This document shows positions 53,289-61,085 of a stretch of DNA of 64,000 nucleotides, in pieces. Numbering within the stretch: the first letter of the stretch is position 1; each line of letters starts with the position of its first letter. The stretch spans positions 4,650,001-4,714,000 of the forward strand of contig NZ_CP036282.1 of NCBI RefSeq assembly GCF_006974105.1. The letters are read 5' to 3'. Made by a program: the position numbers and the translations under genes. The DNA is from Rhodoferax aquaticus. Lineage in GTDB: Bacteria > Pseudomonadota > Gammaproteobacteria > Burkholderiales > Burkholderiaceae_C. The notes beneath the pieces are model-generated. The model was not told the DNA's origin, ran no database searches, and worked only from the letters and a program-made list of their open reading frames with translations.

Positions 53289-54098
53289 TCACGCTGCCTC
53301 AGGCGGGCTGACCCTGCGCATCAGCGCAAAGAACACGGGGTTGGGCAGGCAGCGCAGCACCTTGAGCCACAGCGTGAATCGCTTGGGGAAGTGGATTTCA
53401 AACGCGCCGCGTGCCCAGCCTTTCACAATCGCCTGTGCGGCTTGCGCGGGGGTGAGCAGGGCGGGCATGGTGAACTCGTTTTGCGCCGTCAGCGGCGTGT
53501 CGACAAAGCCTGGGTTGACCAGTGACACGTCCACGCCTTGCGGGTGCAGATCCAGGTACAGCGTTTCGGCCAAGTTGATGAGTGCGGCTTTGGTCGGGCC
53601 ATAGGCCAAGCTCTTGGGCAGGCCCCGGTAGCCCGCCACGCTGGCCATGAGGCTGATGTGGCCGCGCTGGGCCACGCCGCCCAGTGAATTGGCCTTGGCC
53701 TGCTTTAGCAGCAAAGGCGTCACAGCATCTAGCACCCGCATGGCGCCTAAGTAGTTCACGTCGTTGTGGCGCAGCACGTCGGCCAGGTCGATGGCATTGG
53801 CCCGCATCTCGCGGTAGTGGCCCGCGCAGTACACCACCCAGTCCAGCCCGCCTTGCGCGTGCACTTGCGCCGCAGCGGCTTGCACTGAGGCGGTGTCGGT
53901 CACATCCAGCGCCAGCGCTTGGCTGCCGGGGTGCTCGCTCACAAAGGCGTCCAGCCCCTGTGCGCTGCGTGCCGAAACGATGACCTTGGCCCCCAGCGCA
54001 TGCAGCTGCGAGGCGGTGGCCCGGCCTATGCCGGTGGACGCGCCGATAAGCCAGACGGTACGCCCGGCCCATTGGGTGATGCGGGTGTTTAGCGACAT
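53289..54098 (-). CDS. Short-chain dehydrogenase/reductase
   Basis: The 269-residue SDR has the cofactor loop IGASTGIGRATA near residue 18, YCAG near 93, and the active-site tyrosine and lysine in AYGPTKAALINL near 160, with serine in ISLMASVAGYRG. After residue 215 a hydrophobic C-terminal extension (WLKVLRCLPNPVFFALMRR) may touch the membrane. It belongs to the lipid-modification operon. Confidence 0.88.
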   Translation of the reverse strand: MSLNTRITQWAGRTVWLIGASTGIGRATASQLHALGAKVIVSARSAQGLDAFVSEHPGSQALALDVTDTASVQAAAAQVHAQGGLDWVVYCAGHYREMRANAIDLADVLRHNDVNYLGAMRVLDAVTPLLLKQAKANSLGGVAQRGHISLMASVAGYRGLPKSLAYGPTKAALINLAETLYLDLHPQGVDVSLVNPGFVDTPLTAQNEFTMPALLTPAQAAQAIVKGWARGAFEIHFPKRFTLWLKVLRCLPNPVFFALMRRVSPPEAA

Positions 54099-54170
54099 AG
54101 TGGCCTTTGAGTGGGCTGTGGCCATGGCGCGGCAGCGCTTAGGGGGTGTGCGCTGCTAGCTAGCAAATCG

Positions 54171-54206
54171 ATAGCTGCTTGCGCTGATGGGATAAGGGCT
54201 AGCGGC
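54171..54206 (+). repeat. Dispersed ATAGCTGCTTGCGC repeat, copy E
   Basis: This reads ATAGCTGCTTGCGCTGATGG, then GATAAGGGCTAGCGGC. It lies in the 112-bp gap between the DUF3833 gene and the SDR gene, where it may affect expression of the distal operon part. Confidence 0.8.
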
Positions 54207-54210
54207 ATAT

Positions 54211-54813
54211 TTATCTCTTGTGAAACGACAGTGTGACTTCGCCCAAGTGCACACCCCACTTGCGCATGGCGGCCTTGTTAAGCATGACCTTGTCGCTCAT
54301 GAGGTACATCCAGTCATCAAACTGCACGTTCCACACGGTGCCATCCACCGGCAGCGCCAAGGTGTAGGACCAGCGAAAGGCGTTGCCGCTTTGCTGGCCT
54401 TCGGCGGTGCCCACCACGTCGTCAGCCACCCCGGTGAAGCGGCCATTGGCGTGCCGCGTCAAGCGCCACACGCGGCGCTGGGTCGTGCCGTCGGAGTAGG
54501 TGAACAGCTCGTCCAGCGTGCCTTGGTCACCCACCCAGGTGCACTTCATCACCACCGTAAAGCGCTTGACAACTTGGCCTGAGCGGTCGGTGAACACACC
54601 ATAGGCATCCAGCGTGCCGTTGAAGTACTCGCTGAGTTCAAGCACCGGCGTTTCTTTGGCGTAGTCCGTCACTTGCGGGGTGCTGCAGCCAGTGAGCAAG
54701 CCGCCCGCCAGCAGCACCGCCAAGCTGCCCCTGCGCAGCCAGCTGCTGCTACGCCTGGCACGTGGGCTTGGTGCGGTAGCAGCCAAGTGTGAAGCGATAG
54801 AAATATCAGTCAT
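54211..54813 (-). CDS. DUF3833 lipoprotein (lipocalin-like)
   Basis: The 200-residue protein has a long n-region, a hydrophobic stretch and lipobox LLTGCSTP near residue 43. The mature domain matches DUF3833: LSEYFNGTLDAYGVFTDRSG, KRFTVVMKCTW, FRWSYTLALPVDGTVWNVQF and MLNKAAMRKWGVHLGEV. It is probably anchored in the membrane and has a beta-barrel lipid-binding fold. It follows the MFS gene by 8 bp. DUF3833 genes are typical of this lipid cluster. Confidence 0.87.
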   Translation of the reverse strand: MTDISIASHLAATAPSPRARRSSSWLRRGSLAVLLAGGLLTGCSTPQVTDYAKETPVLELSEYFNGTLDAYGVFTDRSGQVVKRFTVVMKCTWVGDQGTLDELFTYSDGTTQRRVWRLTRHANGRFTGVADDVVGTAEGQQSGNAFRWSYTLALPVDGTVWNVQFDDWMYLMSDKVMLNKAAMRKWGVHLGEVTLSFHKR

Positions 54814-54821
54814 GGTGGTTC

Positions 54822-56195
54822 TCAGGTAGGGGTGGACGAAGCAATGCGGGCATGCGGCAATGCCTCCCGCTTGAGCAATAAGCAGGCAAGGGCCGCAAAG
54901 GCAATGCCTTTGAGGACGAGTGGCAAAACGCAATAAGCCAGACTGAGCATGTGCAGCGCATGGGGTTCGCGCGCGCCGGGGGTGTAGCCCAAGAGGCCCA
55001 AGAGTGGCAGCGCCAGCCCCGCAGCCAAGGCCAGATTGAGCTTGGTGGCAAAGTTCCACCAGCCCATGTACACGCCCTCGCCACGGCCTTGGTGGCCCGC
55101 GTCGCCAATCACACCGGCCAAGAGGGCACCGGGCAGCGCCAGGTCGCTCCCCAGCGCCGTGCCCGAGAGCACGCACACCAGCGCAAACCACGCCACGTCG
55201 CCCGCGCCCAGGAGGCCAGCGCCTGCAAAACTCAGCACGGAGAGCACCATGCCCAAACCCCACGACCGCACCAGCCCCCAGCGCCGCACCGCGCGCATCC
55301 ACAGCGGCAGCGACGCAGCCCCGCTCACAAAATACAGCGCCAAGCAGGCCGACTGCCAAGCGGCATCCGCCTGCAAACGGTCTTGGATAAAGAACAGCAC
55401 CAAGGTGGCAGGCACCGCGCTGGCAATGCCATTGGGCACATACACCGCCATCAAGCGCACAAAGGCAGGCACACGCCACGCGTGCCACAGGCTCAGCGGT
55501 TGATCGGCGGGGCCAGCAGCGGTATCGGCAACTGGCGCTGGGCGCTCAGGTCGCAGTGCATAGCTCCACGCCCAGCACGCCAGCGCCAAACCGACCACAA
55601 ACACCCACAGCATGGCAGGCAAACCCAGCGCACCGGGAATCACCGCAGCCAGCACCACGCCCACCAGCCCCATGCCTTCACGCCAGGCCACGATGTGGCT
55701 GCGCCGCACAGCATCGCCCCCCAGCATGGCACCCCAAGAATGGTGCGCAACGGTCAGTGCGCTGTAGCCCAGGTAGGTGAGCAGCAAGCTGCCCAAGGCC
55801 CACCACAGCAGCGCATCGCTCTCGCGCACGGCCGGTGTGAACAGCGCACAAAACCCCACCGCTAACAGCAAGGCTGCCCAGCGGCCCATGGCCTGCACCG
55901 CCCCGAGCGAACGGGCGTAGAGATGGTCGCACCAGCGCCCCAAGAGCGGGTCTAGCAGTGCGTCAAAAATGCGGGCGGCCAAAAGCACTGCGCCCAGGGC
56001 CGCCAAGGACACGCCCCACTGCGTGGCGTACAGATTGGGCATGAGCACGTACAGCGGCAGGGCACAAAACGCCAGCGGAAAACCCAAGAGCCCGTAACGC
56101 ACACCGTCTGCCACGCGCAGGGCAGCGCTTGCTGGCGCGACCCCACCCTGCGGTGCAGGCGTGTCTGCGATAGACGGTGTGGCGTGCGCTTGCAT
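54822..56195 (-). CDS. MFS transporter, GPH/MelB-like
   Basis: The 457-residue protein has about 12 membrane segments. The N-terminal LRVADGVRYGLLGFPLAFCA and the motif RIFDALLDPLLGRWCDHLYA are typical of the glycoside-pentoside-hexuronide (MelB) family and its lipid-related cousins such as MFSD2A. In this operon a lipid or lysophospholipid substrate is plausible. The start at 56195 (MQAHATPS) is chosen; the frame upstream overlaps the chalcone-isomerase-like gene. Confidence 0.85.
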   Translation of the reverse strand: MQAHATPSIADTPAPQGGVAPASAALRVADGVRYGLLGFPLAFCALPLYVLMPNLYATQWGVSLAALGAVLLAARIFDALLDPLLGRWCDHLYARSLGAVQAMGRWAALLLAVGFCALFTPAVRESDALLWWALGSLLLTYLGYSALTVAHHSWGAMLGGDAVRRSHIVAWREGMGLVGVVLAAVIPGALGLPAMLWVFVVGLALACWAWSYALRPERPAPVADTAAGPADQPLSLWHAWRVPAFVRLMAVYVPNGIASAVPATLVLFFIQDRLQADAAWQSACLALYFVSGAASLPLWMRAVRRWGLVRSWGLGMVLSVLSFAGAGLLGAGDVAWFALVCVLSGTALGSDLALPGALLAGVIGDAGHQGRGEGVYMGWWNFATKLNLALAAGLALPLLGLLGYTPGAREPHALHMLSLAYCVLPLVLKGIAFAALACLLLKREALPHARIASSTPT

Positions 56196-56220
56196 GGTGC
56201 TTATGCCGTGGTGCTGTGTC

Positions 56221-56844
56221 TCAAGGACGCGCCGCTGACGCTTTGGCCAACAAGGCCAAGCGCATAGCAGGCTCTGAGGTTTGGGGTGAGAGCCAGATGC
56301 CAAAGAACACGCGCGCAAACTCAGGGTCGGCCACCTCGCCCAAAGGCTTGCCGTTCAATGAAAAGCTGGCGCCCACGCCGGGTTGGTGCACGCCGGTAAT
56401 GCGGTCGCCTGCCTTCACATCGGGGAACACGGCGCGCATTTGCTGCTCCCAGCGCGCTTGCGTTGCTGGGTCAAAGCTGCCTTGGCGGCGCATCTCCACC
56501 AGGGAGCGGCTGGCGATGTCGGCACCGTCAAACGCACGCAGGTAGTTCAGCTCCAGCGCAAAGCCATGGCGCGCATAGGCTCCGGCGTCAAAACCGGGGG
56601 CCACCCACAGGCGTGCGGTGTAGACGTCAAAGCCCCAGAAGGTCATGGTGGCTTGGCCTGCGGCCTGCGCCAGGGGCAAGGCGACGCGCACTTCCTGCGG
56701 CAGGGTATTGGCATAGGCCAGTGGCCCGCCAACACCCGCGAGCGCCATGGCCAACGCAGCAGCGCTCAGGTGCCTTCTGGCATTTTCAAGGCCAAATTGG
56801 CCTCTATCGCCCATGGAATAAGCGCAAGCAGCTATCGTTTTCAT
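56221..56844 (-). CDS. Chalcone-isomerase-like exported protein
   Basis: The protein has 207 residues if started at 56844, or 197 from 56814. A signal peptide (SAAALAMALAGVGGPLAYA) precedes the domain, which has FWGFDVYTARLWVAPGFDAG, a CHASE-like chalcone isomerase pattern, and YLRAFDGADIASRS. The first ATG overlaps the CFA synthase stop (ATGA). Its first dozen codons are read from a dispersed repeat (copy F), so the ATG at 56814 may be the ancestral start. The function is unknown; homologues accompany DUF3833 and cyclopropane synthase genes. Confidence 0.83.
   Translation of the reverse strand: MKTIAACAYSMGDRGQFGLENARRHLSAAALAMALAGVGGPLAYANTLPQEVRVALPLAQAAGQATMTFWGFDVYTARLWVAPGFDAGAYARHGFALELNYLRAFDGADIASRSLVEMRRQGSFDPATQARWEQQMRAVFPDVKAGDRITGVHQPGVGASFSLNGKPLGEVADPEFARVFFGIWLSPQTSEPAMRLALLAKASAARP
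56801..56835 (-). repeat. Dispersed ATAGCTGCTTGCGC repeat, copy F, inside a coding region
   Basis: On the minus strand this reads ATAGCTGCTTGCGCTTATTC, then CATGGGCGATAGAGG. It matches copy C closely through the loop and lies within the 5' end of the chalcone-isomerase-like gene. Confidence 0.85.
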
Positions 56845-58103
56845 AGTGTAGGCTTTGCCAGCGTGAACTGCACCAGGTTGATGTCGCCAATGTCAAACGC
56901 CGCCTCGCAGTAGGCCAGGTAGAACTGCCAGATGCGGCTAAAGCGCTCGTCAAAGCCCAGTGCCTGCACCTGCGCGTGCTGGGCCATAAACGCATCGCGC
57001 CAGCGGCGCAGGGTTTCGGCGTAGTCAGGGCCAAACTCAAACGCATCCACCACCTCCAGCCCGGCGGCTTGCGCCTGCTTGCGAAACTCGCGGGGGCAGG
57101 GCAAGCAGCCGCCCGGAAAGATGTACTGCTGAATAAAGTCGGTGGACTTGAGGTAGCGCTCAAACAAGTCGTCGGCAATCACAATGCTTTGCACGCAGGC
57201 GCGGCCGCCCGGCTTGAGTAGGCGCGCGACCGTCTGAAAGTACTGGGGCCAGTAGGCTTGGCCCACGGCTTCAATCATTTCGATAGAGCAAATGGCGTCA
57301 AAAGGGGCGTCGCTGATGTCCCGGTAGTCTTGCAAACGCAGGTCCGCCGTGGCTTGGGGGCCGGTGGCCACACCCAAGCCTTGCATGCGCGCATTGGCAT
57401 AGGCCAGCTGCTCGGTGCTCAGCGTCACGCCCACGATGGAGGCGCCAAAGCGGGTGGTGGCTTGCTCGGCCAAGGCCCCCCAGCCGCAGCCGATTTCCAG
57501 CACGCGGTCGCCCGCTTTCACCTGCGCCATCTCCAGCGCGCGCACCACTTTGGCGGTTTGCGCCTCGGGCAAGGGGCGGCTCAAGTCGCCCTGGAACCAG
57601 GCCGACGAATAGTTCATGGTGTCGTCCAGCCACAGGCGGTAAAACGCATTGCCCAAGTCGTAGTGGGCGTGGATGTTTTTGCGGCTGTTGGCGCGGCTGT
57701 TGTGCTTGAGCAGGTGCTTGATGCGGTAGAACAAACGGCCCCACCAGGTGCCGTAGATCATGCTCTCCACCTGCTTGCGGTTGGCGGCAAACACCTTGAG
57801 CAGTTCGGTCAGATCAGGCGTGGTCCAGTCACCCGCGATGTAGCTCTCGGCAAAGCCGATGTCGCCCGACTTCAGGGCTGCGGCAAACACGTTCCAGTTG
57901 TGCAGGGTGATGCTGGCGGCCGGGTGGTCGGGGCTGTGCAAGGTGGTGTGTTGCGGGTGCTCGCCATAGCGGCGCTGGGTGCCGTCGGGCAGCTGCAAGG
58001 TGAGTGCGCCATGGCGCAGGTTTTGCAGCAGGCGCAAGGCGCTGCGCGCGGCGGCCGGGGCGTCGGCAGGCAGGGCGTAGGGGGCGGCAGTGGCGGTGTT
58101 CAT
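56841..58103 (-). CDS. cfa: Cyclopropane-fatty-acyl-phospholipid synthase family protein
   Basis: The 420-residue SAM-dependent enzyme has the CFA signatures: NIHAHYDLGNAFYRLWLDDT near residue 135, the SAM loop VLEIGCGWGALAEQA near 190, and EMIEAVGQAYWPQYF near 265. CFA synthase methylenates double bonds of membrane phospholipids; relatives make other C1-modified fatty acids. Paired with a FAD amine-oxidase-like protein and DUF1365, it may form a modified rather than plain cyclopropane lipid. The ATG at 58103 fits best; a TTG at 58133 is unlikely. Confidence 0.9.
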   Translation of the reverse strand: MNTATAAPYALPADAPAAARSALRLLQNLRHGALTLQLPDGTQRRYGEHPQHTTLHSPDHPAASITLHNWNVFAAALKSGDIGFAESYIAGDWTTPDLTELLKVFAANRKQVESMIYGTWWGRLFYRIKHLLKHNSRANSRKNIHAHYDLGNAFYRLWLDDTMNYSSAWFQGDLSRPLPEAQTAKVVRALEMAQVKAGDRVLEIGCGWGALAEQATTRFGASIVGVTLSTEQLAYANARMQGLGVATGPQATADLRLQDYRDISDAPFDAICSIEMIEAVGQAYWPQYFQTVARLLKPGGRACVQSIVIADDLFERYLKSTDFIQQYIFPGGCLPCPREFRKQAQAAGLEVVDAFEFGPDYAETLRRWRDAFMAQHAQVQALGFDERFSRIWQFYLAYCEAAFDIGDINLVQFTLAKPTL

Positions 58104-58163
58104 GGTGCGCTCATTCAATAGACGATGGATCAAAAGCTGTAACTTGCAAAGTTGGGGCCATGC

Positions 58164-59021
58164 TTAGCGGGAGACCAGGCTGGCCGGGGGCTGTGGCTTG
58201 CTGAAAAAGGGCACGCCGCTGCGCCACAAACGCAGGGCCTGCAAGTGGATGTGGACCACCACGCCCAAGGTCATGGCCGGGTAGCGCCACAGCGCGCGGC
58301 GAAGGCTGTTGCGCGTGATGGGCTCTAAGGTGCCACTCACACTGGTTTGCAAGAGCACGTCGCTGGCCGCATGGGGGGGTGGGGGAGATTCAGTCGCTTG
58401 CATTGAGGGTGCGTCGCAGTAGTCGATGCGGGCCACGGTTTTGTCTTGGCCTTGGTGGGTGGTGCGCATAAAGCGAAAGCGGTAGTAGCCCTGTACCTGG
58501 CAAAACGGCGAGACGTGAAACACCTTGCGCGCGCGTTGCTCTACGCCCATGCGCGGTGCGTCCAGCAGGTAGCAGTGGCGCTCGCCAAAGGTGTTGTTCA
58601 CCTCCACCACAATGGCGCGCAGTGCGCCGCCTTGGTCCTCGGGCGCACGGTGGCAGTACCAAAAGCTCACCGGCTTGAAGGTGTAGCCCAGCACGCGCGG
58701 GTAGCAGTGCAGCCAGGCTTCGCCCGTGGCGTCAAAAATGCCTTCGCTGTGCAGCAGCGCGTCCAACCACGCAATGGCACCCCCTTGCGCGGGGGTGCGA
58801 CCGTCGCCATGGTCGGTTTCATGAAAGCTCAGCAAGCCGCGCTGGTTGATGCGCCAGCCTTCCTTCTGAGTGGATGACGCCGCAGCGCTCAGTGAGCGCA
58901 GGGGCAGCATCAAAAAGTAGGTGGGGTAGGCAAACGCATTGGCCACAGGGCGCAGCCGGTGGTGGCGCACCTGGCCAAAGCCGATCAAGGCCTGTGGCGC
59001 AGTAGCGGCGGCCACGCTCAT
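58164..59021 (-). CDS. DUF1365 family protein
   Basis: The 285-residue protein has the DUF1365 signatures: QVRHHRLRPVANAFAYPTYF, GYTFKPVSFWYCH, VEVNNTFGERHCYLL and KVFHVSPFCQVQGYYRFRF. No known catalytic residues are established for the family. It is almost always encoded between a FAD amine oxidase and a cyclopropane synthase, as here, and its start overlaps the oxidase stop by 4 bases. Confidence 0.92.
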   Translation of the reverse strand: MSVAAATAPQALIGFGQVRHHRLRPVANAFAYPTYFLMLPLRSLSAAASSTQKEGWRINQRGLLSFHETDHGDGRTPAQGGAIAWLDALLHSEGIFDATGEAWLHCYPRVLGYTFKPVSFWYCHRAPEDQGGALRAIVVEVNNTFGERHCYLLDAPRMGVEQRARKVFHVSPFCQVQGYYRFRFMRTTHQGQDKTVARIDYCDAPSMQATESPPPPHAASDVLLQTSVSGTLEPITRNSLRRALWRYPAMTLGVVVHIHLQALRLWRSGVPFFSKPQPPASLVSR

Positions 59022-60349
59022 GCCGCTAACTCCGCGTCTTGCAGCAAGCGCTGGGCCGCTGCCAAGCCTGCTTTGAGTCCATCTTCATGGAAGCCGTAGC
59101 CCATCCACGCGCCGCAGAAGTAGCGGCTGTGCACGCCTTGCAGTGCATGCATGCTTTTCTGGGCTGCCACGGCTGCCAAATCAAACACGGGGTGGGCGTA
59201 ATCAAAGTCACCCAGCACGGTGGCGGGGTCTATCTCGCGCAGGGGGTTGAGCGACACCACCACCGGCGTTTGCCAAGGCAGGGGCTGCAACTGGTTAAGC
59301 AGGTAGTGCAAGCACACCTGGCTGTTTTCTTGGGCGCTGCTGGCGGCGCGCTCGTAGTTCCATGCGGCCCAGGCCACGCGCCGCGTGGGCAGCATGCGGG
59401 TGTCGGTGTGCAGCACGGCACGGTTGTTCTGGTAGCGCACCGCCCCCAAGAGCGCACGCTCTTGCGCGGTGGGGGCTTCCAACATGGCCAAAGCTTGGTC
59501 GGAGTGCGTGGCGATGATGACTTTGTCGAAGTAGGCCGCGCCCGCATCGGTGCTCACGCACACGCCGGTGGCTTTGCCTTCGCTGGCGGTTTGCTGGCTG
59601 ATGCGGCGCACTGGCGTGGCCAGGTGCTTGCGGCCAATGCCCGCCACAATTTTGTCCACATAGTGCTTGGCACCGCCCTGCACCGTCCACCACTGGGGGC
59701 GGTTGCTGATTTGCAGCAAGCCGTGGTTATGGCAAAACCGCACCATGGTGCTGACCGGGAACTGCAGCATTTGCGCCGTGGGGCAGCTCCAGATGCAGGC
59801 CATCATGGGCAAGAAGTACCAGTCGCAAAACGCTTGGCCAAAGCCGTTAGCTTTCAAAAACTCGCCCAAGGGCTGGGCCAGCTCGGCCTCGGTGCCCGCC
59901 ATAGCAATGCGGGTGGTCATGGCGTTAAAGCGCATCAAGTCGCGCAACATGCCCCAAAACTGGGGGCTCACCAGGTTGCTGCGCTGGGCAAAGAGGCTGC
60001 TCAGATTGGAGCCGCTCCACTCCAAAGCCCGCCCGCCACTCTGGGCGGCTTGCACCGAGAACGACATATCCGACTTGGCCGTAGCCACGCCTAGCTGCTC
60101 AAGCAAGGCAATCAAGTGGGGGTAGGTGCGCTCGTTGAACACCAAAAACCCGGTGTCTACACCGTGGGTCATGCGTTCGGCTGCGCGCGGGCCGCTGCCG
60201 CCTTGGGGCAAGGTGACGTCCACCGTGTGGGTGTGGCCACCAAAGTAAGTGCCGGCTTCGTAAAGAGTAATTTCGGCTTTGCCCGAGAGGGCGTGGGCGG
60301 CCGCCAAGCCAGAAATGCCTGAGCCGACGATGGCAACTTTGAGGGTCAA
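59018..60349 (-). CDS. FAD-dependent amine-oxidase-like protein of the DUF1365/CFA cluster
   Basis: The 443-residue protein has an FAD-binding start (KVAIVGSGISGLAAAHAL) with YEAGTYFGGHTHTVDV, then VDTGFLVFNERTYPHL and a C-terminal FCGAWMGYGFHEDGLKAG. This is the NAD(P)/FAD protein that heads DUF1365-cyclopropane synthase clusters. The start is a TTG at 60349, the only start that keeps the whole Rossmann motif, so translation may be weak. It is the first gene of the operon facing the TetR gene. Confidence 0.88.
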   Translation of the reverse strand: MTLKVAIVGSGISGLAAAHALSGKAEITLYEAGTYFGGHTHTVDVTLPQGGSGPRAAERMTHGVDTGFLVFNERTYPHLIALLEQLGVATAKSDMSFSVQAAQSGGRALEWSGSNLSSLFAQRSNLVSPQFWGMLRDLMRFNAMTTRIAMAGTEAELAQPLGEFLKANGFGQAFCDWYFLPMMACIWSCPTAQMLQFPVSTMVRFCHNHGLLQISNRPQWWTVQGGAKHYVDKIVAGIGRKHLATPVRRISQQTASEGKATGVCVSTDAGAAYFDKVIIATHSDQALAMLEAPTAQERALLGAVRYQNNRAVLHTDTRMLPTRRVAWAAWNYERAASSAQENSQVCLHYLLNQLQPLPWQTPVVVSLNPLREIDPATVLGDFDYAHPVFDLAAVAAQKSMHALQGVHSRYFCGAWMGYGFHEDGLKAGLAAAQRLLQDAELAA

Positions 60350-60392
60350 GCGGCACCCCCGCAGGCGGAAATAGTGGATTTGTACTTTTCAG

Positions 60393-60439
60393 TCATGTTT
60401 GAACTGTACAGTATTTTTTTGCACTTTGCATTCATGTTT
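60393..60439. promoter_or_regulatory. TCATGTTT direct repeats and CTGTACAG palindrome, probable TetR operator
   Basis: TCATGTTT occurs at 60393-60400 and 60432-60439, 39 bp apart, and CTGTACAG (60404-60411) lies between. The region separates the TTG start of the lipid operon from the TetR gene, so binding here could control both. Confidence 0.45.
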
Positions 60440-60464
60440 AGACCAATACGGCTACAATCGCTCC

Positions 60465-61085
60465 ATGGTTACCCGCAACGTCATCAAAGTCTCTTTCAAA
60501 GAGCAAATGCTCCAGGCCCGTGAGGAAGCCATCATCCAAACCGTGAATCGGCTACTGGCCGACAAGGGTTTTGACGCGATGACGGTGGACGAAGTGGCGG
60601 CCGATGTGGGCATTGCCAAGGCCAGCCTGTACAAGCATTTCCCCAGCAAAGAGGATCTGGCAGCTGCCGCCATGGTGTCCGTCATGCGGCGCGCACAGGC
60701 GTTTTTAGACGGCTTGCCCGCCCAAGACAGTCCCCAAGACAAGCTACGCGCCGTGGTGGCGTGGACCATGGGCCTCAAACTCGCAGGTGAAATGCCATCG
60801 CTGCCCAGCCAAAACTCTAGCTTGCGCGCCACCCTCATGGCCCACAAAGACTATATGGATGGCCTGATGGATGTGAGCGACCGTCTGGGCGCCTGGATTG
60901 AAGCGGCCCAAGCCAACGGTGCCCTCAACGCCAAGCTGCCTGCCATTGCCGTGCTGTACACCCTGTTTGCCCGCGCCTGCGACCCGGTGTTGGAGTTTTT
61001 GAAAATAGGCGGCCAGCACAGCGATGAAGAAATCATTGCCTTGGTGCTGAGCACCTGTTTTGATGGCTTGAGCGCTCGCGCCTAA
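60465..61085 (+). CDS. TetR-family transcriptional regulator
   Basis: The 206-residue protein has the TetR helix-turn-helix (FDAMTVDEVAADVGIAKASL, YKHFPSKEDL) at residues about 28-72 and a helical ligand domain. It is divergent from the eight-gene lipid operon and is the likely repressor. The ATG at 60465 gives a short basic N terminus (MVTRNVIKVSFKEQM); frames upstream overlap the operator region. Its inducer is probably a fatty acid or lipid. Confidence 0.9.
   Translation: MVTRNVIKVSFKEQMLQAREEAIIQTVNRLLADKGFDAMTVDEVAADVGIAKASLYKHFPSKEDLAAAAMVSVMRRAQAFLDGLPAQDSPQDKLRAVVAWTMGLKLAGEMPSLPSQNSSLRATLMAHKDYMDGLMDVSDRLGAWIEAAQANGALNAKLPAIAVLYTLFARACDPVLEFLKIGGQHSDEEIIALVLSTCFDGLSARA

Noticed and set aside
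60411..60458. Classical -35/-10 promoter for the TetR gene (TTGCAC with TACAAT)
   Set aside because: TTGCAC (60419-60424) and TACAAT (60453-60458) are 28 bases apart, too far for a standard promoter, so no promoter is claimed.
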